This document shows positions 19,811 to 28,159 of a DNA stretch of 64,000 nucleotides, one piece after another. Numbering within the stretch: position 1 is the stretch's first letter; every line of letters begins with the position of its first letter. Both the position numbers and the translations under genes were made by a program. This DNA comes from Eubacterium xylanophilum ATCC 35991 (GTDB lineage: Bacteria; Bacillota; Clostridia; Lachnospirales; Lachnospiraceae): positions 56,730-120,729 of the forward strand of contig NZ_JAEB01000010.1 in assembly GCF_000518685.1 (NCBI RefSeq). The letters run 5' to 3'. Below the pieces are notes generated by a model that worked only from the letters and a program-made list of their open reading frames with translations, was not told where the DNA came from and searched no databases.

Positions 19811-20767
19811 ATGTTTGAAAGATTTTTTCCAGATGAGACGGTCTCGTCAACATATGACATAGCATATGAAGATTTATATGCCATGGGTTATAGGGGGCTT
19901 TTGTTCGATATCGACAATACCCTTGTGGAACATGGAAAACCGGCAAATCAGAGAGCACTTAATCTGTTCAAGAGATTGCGAGAGATTGGCTTCGAGTTTT
20001 GTCTGATTTCCAACAATAAAAAACAGAGAGTGAGTATGTTCAATGAAAAGATTGGAGCTCACTTTGTTTACAATGCTCATAAACCTCGTCGTAGGGGATA
20101 TCGCGAGGCTATGGAAATAATGGGAACAAATCTTAAAAATACAGTATTTATCGGTGATCAGCTTTTCACGGATATTTGGGGAGCGAAGAGAACCGGAATT
20201 AGAAATATCTTGGTTAAGCCAATTGATAAACATGAGGAAATACAGATTGTACTAAAGAGAAAGCTGGAGAATATAGTTCTCAGTGAATATAAATTAAAGA
20301 AGAAAAAGGAAAAAGCTTTGAAGGCTGCAGAGCGCGCCTCTGAAAAGGCCGAGAGAGTGGAGTTTGTGGCAGAGCAAGCGGCGAAAGCAGCGAAGAGAGC
20401 TACAGAAAAGGCAGGAAGTAAGGCGGAGAAGAAAGTCATGAAGGCTGACATGAATGTACAGCGCGCTGCTATGAGGGCGGAGGCAAAGTCTGAACGTGCC
20501 TCTGAAAAGGCCGAGAGGATGGAGCAAAAGGCTGCGATTCTCAAGGAAAAAGCGGAGCAAAAAGCGGCAATTAAGAAGGAAAAAGCTAATGCTTCAGCAG
20601 AAAGAGCTGTGCACAGAGCAGAGGGATGGGCGGCTTTTAAGACAGAGCGTGCTGCGATATCAGCCGAGAAGGCTTCGGATAAAGCCAAAGTAGCAGCGAT
20701 GAAGGCTGCAGAAGCAGAAAAAGTTGGCAAAGAGAAAAAATCGACAAGTGAAAAGAGAAAAAAATAG
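19811..20767 (+). CDS. YqeG-family HAD phosphatase with long Ala/Lys/Glu tail
   Basis: Residues 1 to about 160 are a complete YqeG-type HAD-IIIA phosphatase: DIDNT (33-37), SNN motif II, and KPRRRGY plus GDQLFTDIWGAKRTG. Relatives dephosphorylate phosphatidylglycerophosphate, so a membrane-lipid role is possible. The family is normally about 170 aa. Here 150 extra residues follow, made almost only of Ala, Lys, Glu, Arg and Ser with repeated AERASEKAER-like units, predicted as one long charged helix. Positive charge dominates, recalling histone H1-like or TolA-like tails. GGAAGG precedes the ATG. Confidence 0.88.
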   Translation: MFERFFPDETVSSTYDIAYEDLYAMGYRGLLFDIDNTLVEHGKPANQRALNLFKRLREIGFEFCLISNNKKQRVSMFNEKIGAHFVYNAHKPRRRGYREAMEIMGTNLKNTVFIGDQLFTDIWGAKRTGIRNILVKPIDKHEEIQIVLKRKLENIVLSEYKLKKKKEKALKAAERASEKAERVEFVAEQAAKAAKRATEKAGSKAEKKVMKADMNVQRAAMRAEAKSERASEKAERMEQKAAILKEKAEQKAAIKKEKANASAERAVHRAEGWAAFKTERAAISAEKASDKAKVAAMKAAEAEKVGKEKKSTSEKRKK

Positions 20768-20783
20768 TCATAGGAGATAAGTT

Positions 20784-21920
20784 GTGATAATAGATATAGA
20801 AGAATTAATAAAAAAGCCTGAAGATGCAGATGCAAGTGAATTGCGATATATGCTTATAGCATCATCACCGGCTAATATGCGAAAAATCAGTGGATTTACA
20901 GGAGAAGGCCTCGTATGTCTTATGGAGAACGAGCGCTTTATAGTGACGGATAGTAGATATACCATCGCAGCAAAAAATGAGATAAAAGATTTTGAAGTAT
21001 ATGAGATGAGTGGGGGATATATGCGAACTGTCCTAAAGATAGCTGCGCAAAAGAGTGGTATTCTTTCAGAGGGAACCAAGATTATTATTGGATTTGAAGA
21101 TACCAAGATGACTATGTCTAGTTTTAATCAAATGAAGATGCTTTCGTTGATAAACTTTCCCAAATGTAATATTAGTTTTCGCCCGCTTGAAGCAAAACTT
21201 GACGCATTTAGAAGAGTTAAAACTGTAGAAGAAATAGAGATTATCACAAGGGCAGAGAAGATAGGCGATATGGCTTTTGATAAGATTATGGAATATTTTA
21301 AGAAATCAAGAGCTTCAGGGAAAAAGATAACAGAGCGTGAAATATCAGCAAGAATTGAATTCTATATGAAAGAACTTGGAGCAGATAAGACAAGTTTTGA
21401 TACAATTGTTGCGAGTGGCTTGCATTCTGCAATGCCACACGCCGTTCCAACAGATAAAGTGATTGAGGATGGAGATTTTGTGACAATGGATTTTGGTTGC
21501 ATGGTAGAGGGATATTGTTCCGATATGACTAGAACAATTGTCTACGGCCGAGCTAGTGATAAACAGAAAAAAATCTATAACCTCGTTCTCCGCGCACAAC
21601 AGCATGCAATAGATAATCTTCACGCCGGAATGACCGGAAGTGAGATAGATGAATTGGCGAGAAAAATTATCCGAGACGAGGGTTACGGGGACTACTTTGG
21701 ACATTCGCTTGGTCACAGCGTCGGATTGGAAATCCATGAGAACCCTAATTTTTCAGTTAATTGTAACGATATAATAGAACCAGACATGGTTATCACTGTG
21801 GAACCGGGAATCTATATAGAAAATTTTGGCGGAGTGAGAATTGAAGATGTTGTGGTTGTGAAGGAAGATGGGTGTGTGGATATAACGGAGTCAAGTAAGG
21901 GGCTTATTGAGATAGTATAG
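20784..21920 (+). CDS. M24-family aminopeptidase (Xaa-Pro type)
   Basis: 378 aa with an N-terminal creatinase-like domain and a C-terminal pita-bread domain. Metal ligands are visible: Asp in TMDFGC, Asp in CSDMTRT, His in GHSLGHSVG, Glu in ITVEPGIYI and Glu in RIEDVV. It should remove N-terminal residues before proline, using two Mn or Co ions. Translation starts at GTG with GGAG upstream. The gene follows the YqeG gene by 16 bases; in many Firmicutes a similar peptidase gene precedes efp, but here efp is 7 kb away. Confidence 0.92.
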   Translation: MIIDIEELIKKPEDADASELRYMLIASSPANMRKISGFTGEGLVCLMENERFIVTDSRYTIAAKNEIKDFEVYEMSGGYMRTVLKIAAQKSGILSEGTKIIIGFEDTKMTMSSFNQMKMLSLINFPKCNISFRPLEAKLDAFRRVKTVEEIEIITRAEKIGDMAFDKIMEYFKKSRASGKKITEREISARIEFYMKELGADKTSFDTIVASGLHSAMPHAVPTDKVIEDGDFVTMDFGCMVEGYCSDMTRTIVYGRASDKQKKIYNLVLRAQQHAIDNLHAGMTGSEIDELARKIIRDEGYGDYFGHSLGHSVGLEIHENPNFSVNCNDIIEPDMVITVEPGIYIENFGGVRIEDVVVVKEDGCVDITESSKGLIEIV

Positions 21921-21985
21921 GATGATTTGAAAACAATTCGATTGATTAATAGATTATCTAGTAGAGAAGAGGAGGAGTGGTTTTA

Positions 21986-22090
21986 ATGGTTAAAAAATTG
22001 CTAATTGGGCTAGCCATTGTTTTACTGGCAATTATTATTTGTTTTATAGTTTGCTGGGGAATAGTTAGTTTTATACACACAGCTTCATAG
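21986..22090 (+). CDS. 34-residue single-pass membrane peptide
   Basis: ATG at 21986 follows a very strong GAGGAGG site. The product starts MVKKLLIGLAIVLLAI, has one hydrophobic helix of about 25 residues, and ends SFIHTAS. It lies alone between the M24 peptidase gene and a terminator-like hairpin. No family recognised. The strong ribosome binding site and clean lysine-plus-helix layout support translation. It could be a small regulator of a membrane protein or a toxin-like peptide, but nothing here decides that. Confidence 0.55.
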   Translation: MVKKLLIGLAIVLLAIIICFIVCWGIVSFIHTAS

Positions 22091-22099
22091 GATGATTTA

Positions 22100-22135
22100 G
22101 GAAGAATTGACGTTTAGTTATGATTCTTCCTTCTT
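22100..22135 (+). terminator. Weak terminator before aroD-aroK
   Basis: GGAAGAAT pairs with ATTCTTCC, followed by TTCTT. The T tract is imperfect. Confidence 0.55.
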
Positions 22136-22158
22136 AACCAGTTACGAGAGGAGTAGTT

Positions 22159-23400
22159 ATGAATCGTACAAAAATCTGCATTCCCATTGTGGAAAAGACA
22201 AAAGAAAGTATTATAGATAAAGCTGAAGAATATGCAGAGCTTCGTGCTGAGTTAGTGGAGTGGAGAGTTGATTTCTTCGAGGGCGAGGAGAGTGAAATAC
22301 TTGAAATCGTTAGAGCGGTGAAGAAAGCCATAAAAGACAAGGATTTGATTGTGACCATTAGGACTATTCAGGAGGGCGGCGAAGAAAATGGTGCAAGATT
22401 TGATTATAAAGGTGTTTTAGAAGAAATACTCAAAGATGGGTATGCTGATTTTATTGATGTTGAGGTTGCATACAAGGATGTTGTGACTACACTAGTAGAA
22501 CAAAGAGATAAGCTGACTGTAGGAGGCAACTATTCCAAACTTATTGGTTCTTATCACAATTTTTCTGAAACTCCATCAGAAGAATTTATCTTCAATAAGC
22601 TTGATGAGTGTAGGAAACATGGCCTAGATGTGGGAAAAGTTGCATGTATGCCTAAGAGCGCTGAGGATGTGGATGTACTGCTTGATTCGACAGAGAAGTA
22701 TAAAAAGGATCACAAGGAATATCCCATCATAACAATGAGCATGGGTGAGTATGGCAAGAGAACCCGTCTATACGGCGGACTTTATGGATCTGAGGTGACT
22801 TTTGCCTGTGTTGGTAAGGCTTCAGCTCCAGGGCAGGTGGAGTTAGATGAGGTGAATAAGCTGTTTGACGGAATATTTTCCGGGAACAGGCATATAAGTC
22901 TTATAGGATTTATGGGGGTTGGGAAGTCAACTATTTCAGCTGAGCTTGCCAAAATTACCGGAAGACCTGAAGTTGATGCAGATGTTTATATTGAAAAACG
23001 TGAAGGTATGAAAATCTCGGATATTTTTGCATCCCAAGGAGAGGAATATTTTCGAGATATAGAGACAGAGATTTTAGATGAGCTCGCTGGGATGGAGCCG
23101 ATGATTCTTTCCTGTGGTGGAGGTATGGCAATTCGTAAAATCAATGTCAAAAAGCTACAGAATATGGGAGATGTGGTTCTGTTAACTGCTGAGCCTGAAA
23201 CCATATATGAACGAGTTAAGGATTCTAACACTAGACCGCTTCTTAATGGCAATATGAATGTAGAGTATATAGCTGAACTAATGGCAAAGAGGGAGCCATT
23301 TTATGAGGAGGCGGCTACCATCGAAGTGAAGACTGATGGTCGAGGGGCTGAGGAGATAGCAAGAGAGATAGTTCGTTTGACGGATAATGTGATTTGTTGA
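22159..23400 (+). CDS. aroDK: Bifunctional 3-dehydroquinate dehydratase (type I) - shikimate kinase
   Basis: 413 aa covering two shikimate-pathway steps in one polypeptide. Residues 1 to about 235 are type I dehydroquinase with His133 (SYHNF) and Schiff-base Lys160 (VGKVACMP). From about residue 245 comes shikimate kinase: P-loop GFMGVGKST (250-258), DADVYIEKREG, FRDIE and SCGGGMAIR. The shikimate dehydrogenase that would act between the two steps is not in this window. GAGAGGAG precedes the ATG. No frameshift at the junction, so the fusion looks real. Confidence 0.95.
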   Translation: MNRTKICIPIVEKTKESIIDKAEEYAELRAELVEWRVDFFEGEESEILEIVRAVKKAIKDKDLIVTIRTIQEGGEENGARFDYKGVLEEILKDGYADFIDVEVAYKDVVTTLVEQRDKLTVGGNYSKLIGSYHNFSETPSEEFIFNKLDECRKHGLDVGKVACMPKSAEDVDVLLDSTEKYKKDHKEYPIITMSMGEYGKRTRLYGGLYGSEVTFACVGKASAPGQVELDEVNKLFDGIFSGNRHISLIGFMGVGKSTISAELAKITGRPEVDADVYIEKREGMKISDIFASQGEEYFRDIETEILDELAGMEPMILSCGGGMAIRKINVKKLQNMGDVVLLTAEPETIYERVKDSNTRPLLNGNMNVEYIAELMAKREPFYEEAATIEVKTDGRGAEEIAREIVRLTDNVIC

Positions 23401-23425
23401 AAAAAAGGCGGATTTATGCTAAAAT
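23397..23425 (+). promoter_or_regulatory. Promoter for the PgaC/PgaD-like operon
   Basis: TTGAAA (23397-23402) overlaps the aroD-aroK stop codon; after a 17-bp spacer comes TAAAAT (23420-23425) preceded by TG (extended -10). About 95 nt of leader follow before the ATG. The leader contains a small hairpin TCGAC/GTCGA but no c-di-GMP aptamer core. Confidence 0.6.
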
Positions 23426-23524
23426 TATAGAAAGGATTGATGGTGAAGTTGCGTGCCAATAAGTGGAGAAAGTGGCGGTGCGTGGCTTGTTTCGACAGGA
23501 AGTCGAGAATGGAAAGGGATTAGT

Positions 23525-24772
23525 ATGAATATTACATTGCGAACGATTGAGTTGTTTGTGTTTTGGTATCCGGCTTTGATGGCAGTTTTTTGGATGGCCG
23601 GGGGTATCATTTTTTATTTTTCTAACGAAAGGAAGAAGCCAATACCGTTGTATGAGGTACCTATGGTTTCGATTCTTGTACCTTGTTATAATGAGGGGGA
23701 GACATTGGAGAATACTGTCGAGAGATTGGCTGAGATACAGTATCCCAATTATGAGATTATTGTAATCAATGACGGATCAACAGATAATACGGTGGAGGTT
23801 GCAGAGAGTCTTCTTGACAAATATCCTATGATGAGATTCATCAATCAGAAGGAAAATGCCGGGAAGGCGAATGCCTTGTACCTCGGACTTTTGGCATCAA
23901 ATGGAGAGATACTGGTTGGTGTTGATTCGGATTCATATATTATGCCGGATGCGTTAAATTACATGGTTCCGCACTTTACAAACCGATTTAATGGAGAGAG
24001 AGTGGGTGCGGTTACAGGTAATCCACGCGTTAGGAATCGCAATAGCTTGCTTGCCAAGATTCAGCTCTGTGAATATGCAAGTATAATCAGTCTTATCAAG
24101 AGAACACAGAGAGTTTGGGGAAAGGTCATGACGGTCTCTGGAGTAGTAGTGGCATTTAGGAAGAAAGCGCTTATGGATGCTGAGCTGTGGGACCGAGACA
24201 TGATTACTGAGGACATCGGTGTTACTTGGAAATTGGAGAAGAAGTATTGGGATGTGAGATATGAACCGCGAGCACTTTGCATGATGCTTGTTCCGGAGAC
24301 AGTGAGGGGACTGGCTAAGCAAAGAGGACGTTGGGCGTCGGGAGGAATGGAGATTCTCAGACGACATTTTAATATTTTTAAATCTTGGAAATCTAGACGA
24401 CTGTTCCCTGTATATCTAGAACAGTTGTGTTCTATACTATGGTCACTTTGTTGGTTATTAATGTTAATAATAATCATTTTCAATCTATTTACCAATAATA
24501 CTTATATACAACTTCCTTATTTGTGGAAGAGTTTGTTTTTATCGTCTGTGTGCTTGTTGCAATTCATAGTTGCAATTGCGCTTGACAGTCGATATGATCC
24601 ACATTTATTTAAGTACAGTGTGGAAGCAGTTTGGTATCCTTTTTTGTATTGGTATATCAATGCATTCTTGGTAATCAAGGCACTTCCAACACTATTTAAA
24701 AGAAACAAAAAGTTAGCTAAGTGGAGTAGCCCGGATAGAGGGATAAGCGGTAATGATAGCACTAAAAAGTAG
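23525..24772 (+). CDS. pgaC: PgaC/IcaA-like processive beta-glycosyltransferase
   Basis: Membrane GT2 enzyme likely polymerising N-acetylglucosamine or a similar beta-linked sugar into an exopolysaccharide. 415 aa. One or two N-terminal helices (1-33) are followed by the catalytic domain with INDGSTDN, DSD (134-136), TED (228-230) and QRGRW (266-270), the D,D,D,QxxRW signature, then about three C-terminal membrane helices. AAAGG lies before ATG 23525. The next gene is PgaD-like. Hyaluronan- or cellulose-type activity cannot be excluded. No PgaB-type deacetylase is seen nearby. Confidence 0.85.
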   Translation: MNITLRTIELFVFWYPALMAVFWMAGGIIFYFSNERKKPIPLYEVPMVSILVPCYNEGETLENTVERLAEIQYPNYEIIVINDGSTDNTVEVAESLLDKYPMMRFINQKENAGKANALYLGLLASNGEILVGVDSDSYIMPDALNYMVPHFTNRFNGERVGAVTGNPRVRNRNSLLAKIQLCEYASIISLIKRTQRVWGKVMTVSGVVVAFRKKALMDAELWDRDMITEDIGVTWKLEKKYWDVRYEPRALCMMLVPETVRGLAKQRGRWASGGMEILRRHFNIFKSWKSRRLFPVYLEQLCSILWSLCWLLMLIIIIFNLFTNNTYIQLPYLWKSLFLSSVCLLQFIVAIALDSRYDPHLFKYSVEAVWYPFLYWYINAFLVIKALPTLFKRNKKLAKWSSPDRGISGNDSTKK

Positions 24773-24784
24773 AAGGTGATTGTG

Positions 24785-25288
24785 ATGAAAGCTGAGATAA
24801 ATGGAAGAGAAAAGCCTCATGAACAGAAGGTTGATTACAATATAGACGATCATCTTATAGTGGGGCATCAAAAAAAGTGGAAGCGTGTTATAGAGTTGAT
24901 ATTAACTTTCCTTGCATGGATTCTCATGCTATCCTACTTGGTATATGAGATTTACGGAGATATGGCGATAGATCATGGGTGGTATTTACCGGAGTTTGTG
25001 GTTTATAATAGAGCAATGATTGAAGAAACAAGGCTGTATTATATATTTTTACTTATAGCATTTTTGCTGGCTTTTGTAATTTTAATTATCTGGAAAAATT
25101 ACAATCGTGTCAGGTTTGGAAAGCTCCATAGAAGAGAGTTTTTGCCGGAAGTAACAGATGAAGAATTAGTAAAAAAGTTTGAGATAACACCAGAGCAACT
25201 TAAGCAGTTTCGCGAAGAACGCAACATTGTTCTGGAACATAATATAATTCCAAAAGATTTGGGAATGGGATATAAGAATAAAAAGTAA
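24785..25288 (+). CDS. pgaD: PgaD-like small membrane subunit
   Basis: 167 aa with two transmembrane helices (about residues 35-55 and 85-107), a cytoplasmic Arg/Lys-rich stretch (NYNRVRFGKLHRR) right after the second, and a soluble C-terminus. This is the layout of PgaD, the partner required for PgaC activity and c-di-GMP binding in Escherichia coli. The assignment rests on layout, the RF motif and position four to twelve bases after the synthase gene. ATG 24785 fits AGAAGG better than the GTG at 24776. Confidence 0.7.
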   Translation: MKAEINGREKPHEQKVDYNIDDHLIVGHQKKWKRVIELILTFLAWILMLSYLVYEIYGDMAIDHGWYLPEFVVYNRAMIEETRLYYIFLLIAFLLAFVILIIWKNYNRVRFGKLHRREFLPEVTDEELVKKFEITPEQLKQFREERNIVLEHNIIPKDLGMGYKNKK

Positions 25289-25308
25289 AATATTCCGCGA
25301 CATTAGAG

Positions 25309-26008
25309 CTGTGGAATAAATGTATACACTAAAGGAGTAAGATTAGTCAAAGAAGTATTTGATGCAGCCAAAGCGGCTAACCCGGATGCAGTTCTTCTGA
25401 TAAATGATTTTAACTTGTCGGAGAGCTATAGAATACTGATTGATGGATGTTTGAACGCCGGAGTTCCGATTTCAGCTATAGGCATCCAGACCCATCAGCA
25501 TCAGGGATACAGGGGGCGCGAGTGGTTGGAGGATGTGCTAGAGAGATTTTCGTTCTTTGGCCTTCCACTTCATTTTACAGAAAATACGCTTTTGTCAGGT
25601 GAGATAATGCCTCCTGATATCGTGGATCTCAATGATTATCAGGTTGATGAATGGCCATCAACACCTGAGGGGGAAGAGCGACAGAAGAAGGAGTGGGCTG
25701 AAATGTATCAAATTCTCTTTGAGCATCCACTTGTAGAGGCAGTCACAGGATGGGATTTTGCAGACGGTGCATGGCTTGGAGCACCGAGTGGAATTATACG
25801 CAAGGATAACTCGACAAAGCCGGTATACAACGAGCTTTATCGTCTGATTCACGAGGAGTGGCACACAGAGGGTGAGCTTAAGACTGACGAGAACGGAATT
25901 TTCAAAATTGATGGATTCAAGGGAGAATATGAAATTACTGTTGATGGAAAGACAGTTACTTATAATATCGATAAGAGCGAAGATGGTATTGTGAGATTAT
26001 CTTTATAA
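25309..26008 (+). pseudogene. GH10 xylanase C-terminal remnant
   Basis: The open frame carries the second half of a GH10 endo-1,4-beta-xylanase: LLINDFNL, AIGIQTHQHQGY, LPLHFTEN (with the nucleophile Glu) and GWDFADGAWLG, followed by a short beta-rich appendage. The first half, including the acid/base WxxxNE region, is absent; the DNA upstream is the end of the PgaD-like gene. No good start codon sits before the conserved part; a TTG exists at 25415 inside it. It therefore looks like a truncated copy left after deletion. A terminator follows. Confidence 0.8.
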
Positions 26009-26021
26009 GAATGATTACTGG

Positions 26022-26065
26022 GCCGTCGCCTAGATGGATACTTCTATCTAGGCGACGGCTTTTTA
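26022..26065 (+). terminator. Strong terminator after the xylanase remnant
   Basis: GCCGTCGCCTAGAT pairs with the matching ATCTAGGCGACGGC arm around a short GGATACTTCT loop, followed by TTTTTAT. Confidence 0.92.
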
Positions 26066-26069
26066 TAAT

Positions 26070-26240
26070 GTCTTACTCCCTACGGTCGTAAGACATATAG
26101 AGGAAACGCATATGGAAACGCATACTGCTAGTCTTACTCACGTCGTTCGTAAGACATTTATTGCTGGTCTTACTCCCTTTGGTCGTAAGACAATTATCGG
26201 AATCGCATATTGCTGGTCTTACTCACGTCGTTCGTAAGAC
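26070..26240. repeat. Four tandem 25-bp palindromic repeats
   Basis: Copies at 26070-26094, 26131-26155, 26167-26191 and 26216-26240. Each has perfect arms GTCTTAC and GTAAGAC and an 11-base centre. The centre alternates between a TC-CC-loop-GG-TC form and a TC-AC-loop-GT-TC form (CC, AC, CC, AC), so the inner base pair co-varies. Flanks include GGAAACGCATA and ATTGCTG. The same element recurs near 40.5, 55.3 and 59.5 kb. Confidence 0.95.
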
Positions 26241-26275
26241 ATTTCTTGAGGATGTGGAGAAAAAAATATAGAATA

Positions 26276-26429
26276 GGCATGCCAAAATGGGAAATATAAA
26301 ATAGGCATGCCCCGAAAGTGGAATGAGGAGATCCCGGGAGAGAGAAGGGGCATGCCAAAATGGGGAATATAAAATAGGCATGCCCCGAAAGTGGAATGAG
26401 GAGGTCCCAGGAGAGAGAAGGGGCATGCC
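26276..26429. repeat. GGCATGCC array with alternating 28/45-bp spacing
   Basis: The perfect palindrome GGCATGCC occurs at 26276, 26304, 26349, 26377 and 26422. Spacings are 28, 45, 28 and 45 bases, so a 73-bp composite unit is present two and a bit times. The 28-base segment carries AAAATGGG-AAATATAAAATA and the 45-base one CCGAAAGTGGAATGAGGAG. Units differ by only a few bases. Apparent reading frames here are repeat artefacts. Confidence 0.95.
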
Positions 26430-26443
26430 AAAATGGGAAATAA

Positions 26444-26484
26444 ATACGGATGAAAAAAGTCAATTTTTAAGAAAACATCCGTAT
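26444..26484. other. Inverted repeat ATACGGATG/CATCCGTAT
   Basis: Nine-base perfect arms (26444-26452 and 26476-26484) with a 23-base AT-rich loop, between the GGCATGCC array and the next promoter. No T-run follows directly. Role unknown. Confidence 0.5.
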
Positions 26485-26518
26485 ACATGGGAAGAATTCT
26501 TAAGACAATAAAAAAAAC

Positions 26519-26547
26519 TTGACAAGCAAAGAAAAAAATATTATACT
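26519..26547 (+). promoter_or_regulatory. Consensus promoter of the oxidoreductase-TetR operon
   Basis: TTGACA (26519-26524), a 17-bp spacer and TATACT (26542-26547). This is the closest match to consensus in the window. Confidence 0.88.
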
Positions 26548-26575
26548 GAATATAAATTCAATGAATAAATATTCA
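26547..26575. promoter_or_regulatory. Two adjacent palindromic operator candidates
   Basis: TGAATATAAATTCA (26547-26560) and TGAATAAATATTCA (26562-26575) are two near-identical 14-bp palindromes one base apart. The first overlaps the last base of the -10, and the pair covers the expected transcription start. The operon encodes a TetR regulator, so autorepression through these sites is likely. Confidence 0.65.
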
Positions 26576-26654
26576 ACAAATCGCAAAGCTATCTCGGAAT
26601 TATGTGATGTGTGAGAATATGCAAAGTAATGTTAAGATGAAAGGAAGAAAAGCT

Positions 26655-28151
26655 ATGAAAAAGAATTCAAACAAAAGATTAGTGATTATCGGAGGAGGAA
26701 TTGCAGGACTTACTGCAGGAATATATGGTAAGAAAGCGGGATTTGATACTGTGATTATAGAGAAGAATGCTGTCCCGGGTGGTGAGTGCATGGGGTGGAA
26801 TCGCAAGGGATTTCATATCGATAACTGCATTCACTGGTTAACCGGGACTAAGAAGGGTACTGAACTTTATGATGTTTGGAAGACAGTAGGTGCTTTGAGT
26901 GATGATACTGAGTACGTGCCAATGGATGCGTTTTACTCATCTCGGTATGAGGGACAGGAAGCTACGCTGTGGGTTGATCTAGAGAGAACTGAGAGAGAAT
27001 TGGTTGCTATTTCTCCGGAAGATGAAGAAGAGATAAGAAAGTTTATAAAGGCTGTGGAGTATTCTAAGCAATGTTTAGTGCCGGCTCACAAACCCATGGA
27101 AATGTGGGGGATAAGTGACTATATCAAGATGGGTTCCTCTATGAAGGACTTTCCAAAGGTGATGAAAGAATATGGCAAGATATCTCTTGAGGAGTATGCA
27201 AAGCGGTTCAGGTCGCCACTTTTGCAGAAGCTTATGTGTGACTATTTACCTAAGGAATATGCCACCTATGCGTTGCTTGTGTCTTATGCCACGGTGGTTG
27301 ATGGAAATGGAGATATTCCCGTGGGAGCTTCTCTCCAGATGGTGCTTAGAATGGAGAAAAAGTATTGTGACCTAGGTGGACAAATATGGTATAATAAGTC
27401 TGTTGATAAGGTACAAGTGGATCGTAAAAAAGTCACAAGTATTGTTCTAGAGGACGGGGAAAATGTTCCGTGCGATTATGTCGTACCTGCGATTGATACA
27501 TATACTCTTTTTAACAGGATTTTAGGTAGAGAATATATGCCTAAGGAGTTGGCGAGAGTCTATGAAGATGAAAAAGCTTATCCTACGACAAGTGGCTTCC
27601 AAGCTGCATTTGCCGTAGAAGACGGGATAGATGTTGGTCGGACTATTTTTCTTGAAATAGAACCACTTAGGTGCGGAAATACAACTATATCTCGCATGTT
27701 TGTAAAGTTTTATGGTTATGATGATATTTTTCGTGCAGACGGAAAACAAGTTATGCAGATAAGCATTTTGCAGCGCGATAGAGATTACGAGTCGTGGAAA
27801 GCCATGACAGATGAGGAGTATAGAGCAGAGAAGGAGAAATTAGTTCGTGAAATCCAGCGTAGGCTTGTGTCAGAGTACCCTGAGTTGGCGGGAAAGATGG
27901 AATTTCTCGACGCATGGACACCACTTACCTATGAGAGGTATTGCAATGCCTACCACGGAAGTTATATGAGTTTTGTCACCACACCGGGAGTCAAACAGTT
28001 TCGGATGAAGGGAAAACTGAAGGGGCTTGATAATGTGTTTGTTGCCGGACAGTGGACAATGGGGACAGGTGGATTGCCGGTGGCAGTTACCAGCGGGAAG
28101 TTTGCAATTCAGAGGATATTAAAAAGTCAGAAGAGAAGTATCGAAATTTAG
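26655..28151 (+). CDS. FAD-dependent oxidoreductase, phytoene desaturase-like
   Basis: 498 aa. N-terminal FAD-binding Rossmann motif VIIGGGIAGLTAG is followed by an Arg/Glu-rich continuation (IIEKNAVPGGECMGW). The C-terminal AGQWTMGTGGLPVAVTSG is the second FAD-binding region of the CrtI/CrtISO amine-oxidase-like superfamily. Substrate is unknown; no carotenoid genes are near. ATG 26655 has AAGGAAG upstream, while upstream in-frame ATGs lack one. It is co-transcribed with the TetR gene eight bases downstream, a common layout for inducible detoxification or lipid-modifying enzymes. Confidence 0.82.
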   Translation: MKKNSNKRLVIIGGGIAGLTAGIYGKKAGFDTVIIEKNAVPGGECMGWNRKGFHIDNCIHWLTGTKKGTELYDVWKTVGALSDDTEYVPMDAFYSSRYEGQEATLWVDLERTERELVAISPEDEEEIRKFIKAVEYSKQCLVPAHKPMEMWGISDYIKMGSSMKDFPKVMKEYGKISLEEYAKRFRSPLLQKLMCDYLPKEYATYALLVSYATVVDGNGDIPVGASLQMVLRMEKKYCDLGGQIWYNKSVDKVQVDRKKVTSIVLEDGENVPCDYVVPAIDTYTLFNRILGREYMPKELARVYEDEKAYPTTSGFQAAFAVEDGIDVGRTIFLEIEPLRCGNTTISRMFVKFYGYDDIFRADGKQVMQISILQRDRDYESWKAMTDEEYRAEKEKLVREIQRRLVSEYPELAGKMEFLDAWTPLTYERYCNAYHGSYMSFVTTPGVKQFRMKGKLKGLDNVFVAGQWTMGTGGLPVAVTSGKFAIQRILKSQKRSIEI

Positions 28152-28159
28152 GAGGGTAT

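Noticed and set aside
20158..20835. 225-residue minus-strand frame, Ala/Phe/Ser-rich and hydrophobic
   Set aside because: Mirror image of the Ala/Lys/Glu tail of the YqeG protein; no start signals.
23426..23524. c-di-GMP riboswitch before the PgaC-like gene
   Set aside because: No GACGCAAAGC core or paired P1; only a small hairpin is seen.
26070..26240. CRISPR array
   Set aside because: Repeat spacings are 61, 36 and 49 bases, the intervening sequences are themselves related, the repeats are palindromes found singly or in pairs elsewhere, and no cas genes are present.
26194..26511. Overlapping reading frames on both strands in the GGCATGCC region
   Set aside because: They are read-through of the tandem repeat, with the same peptide block repeated in each frame; no ribosome binding sites.
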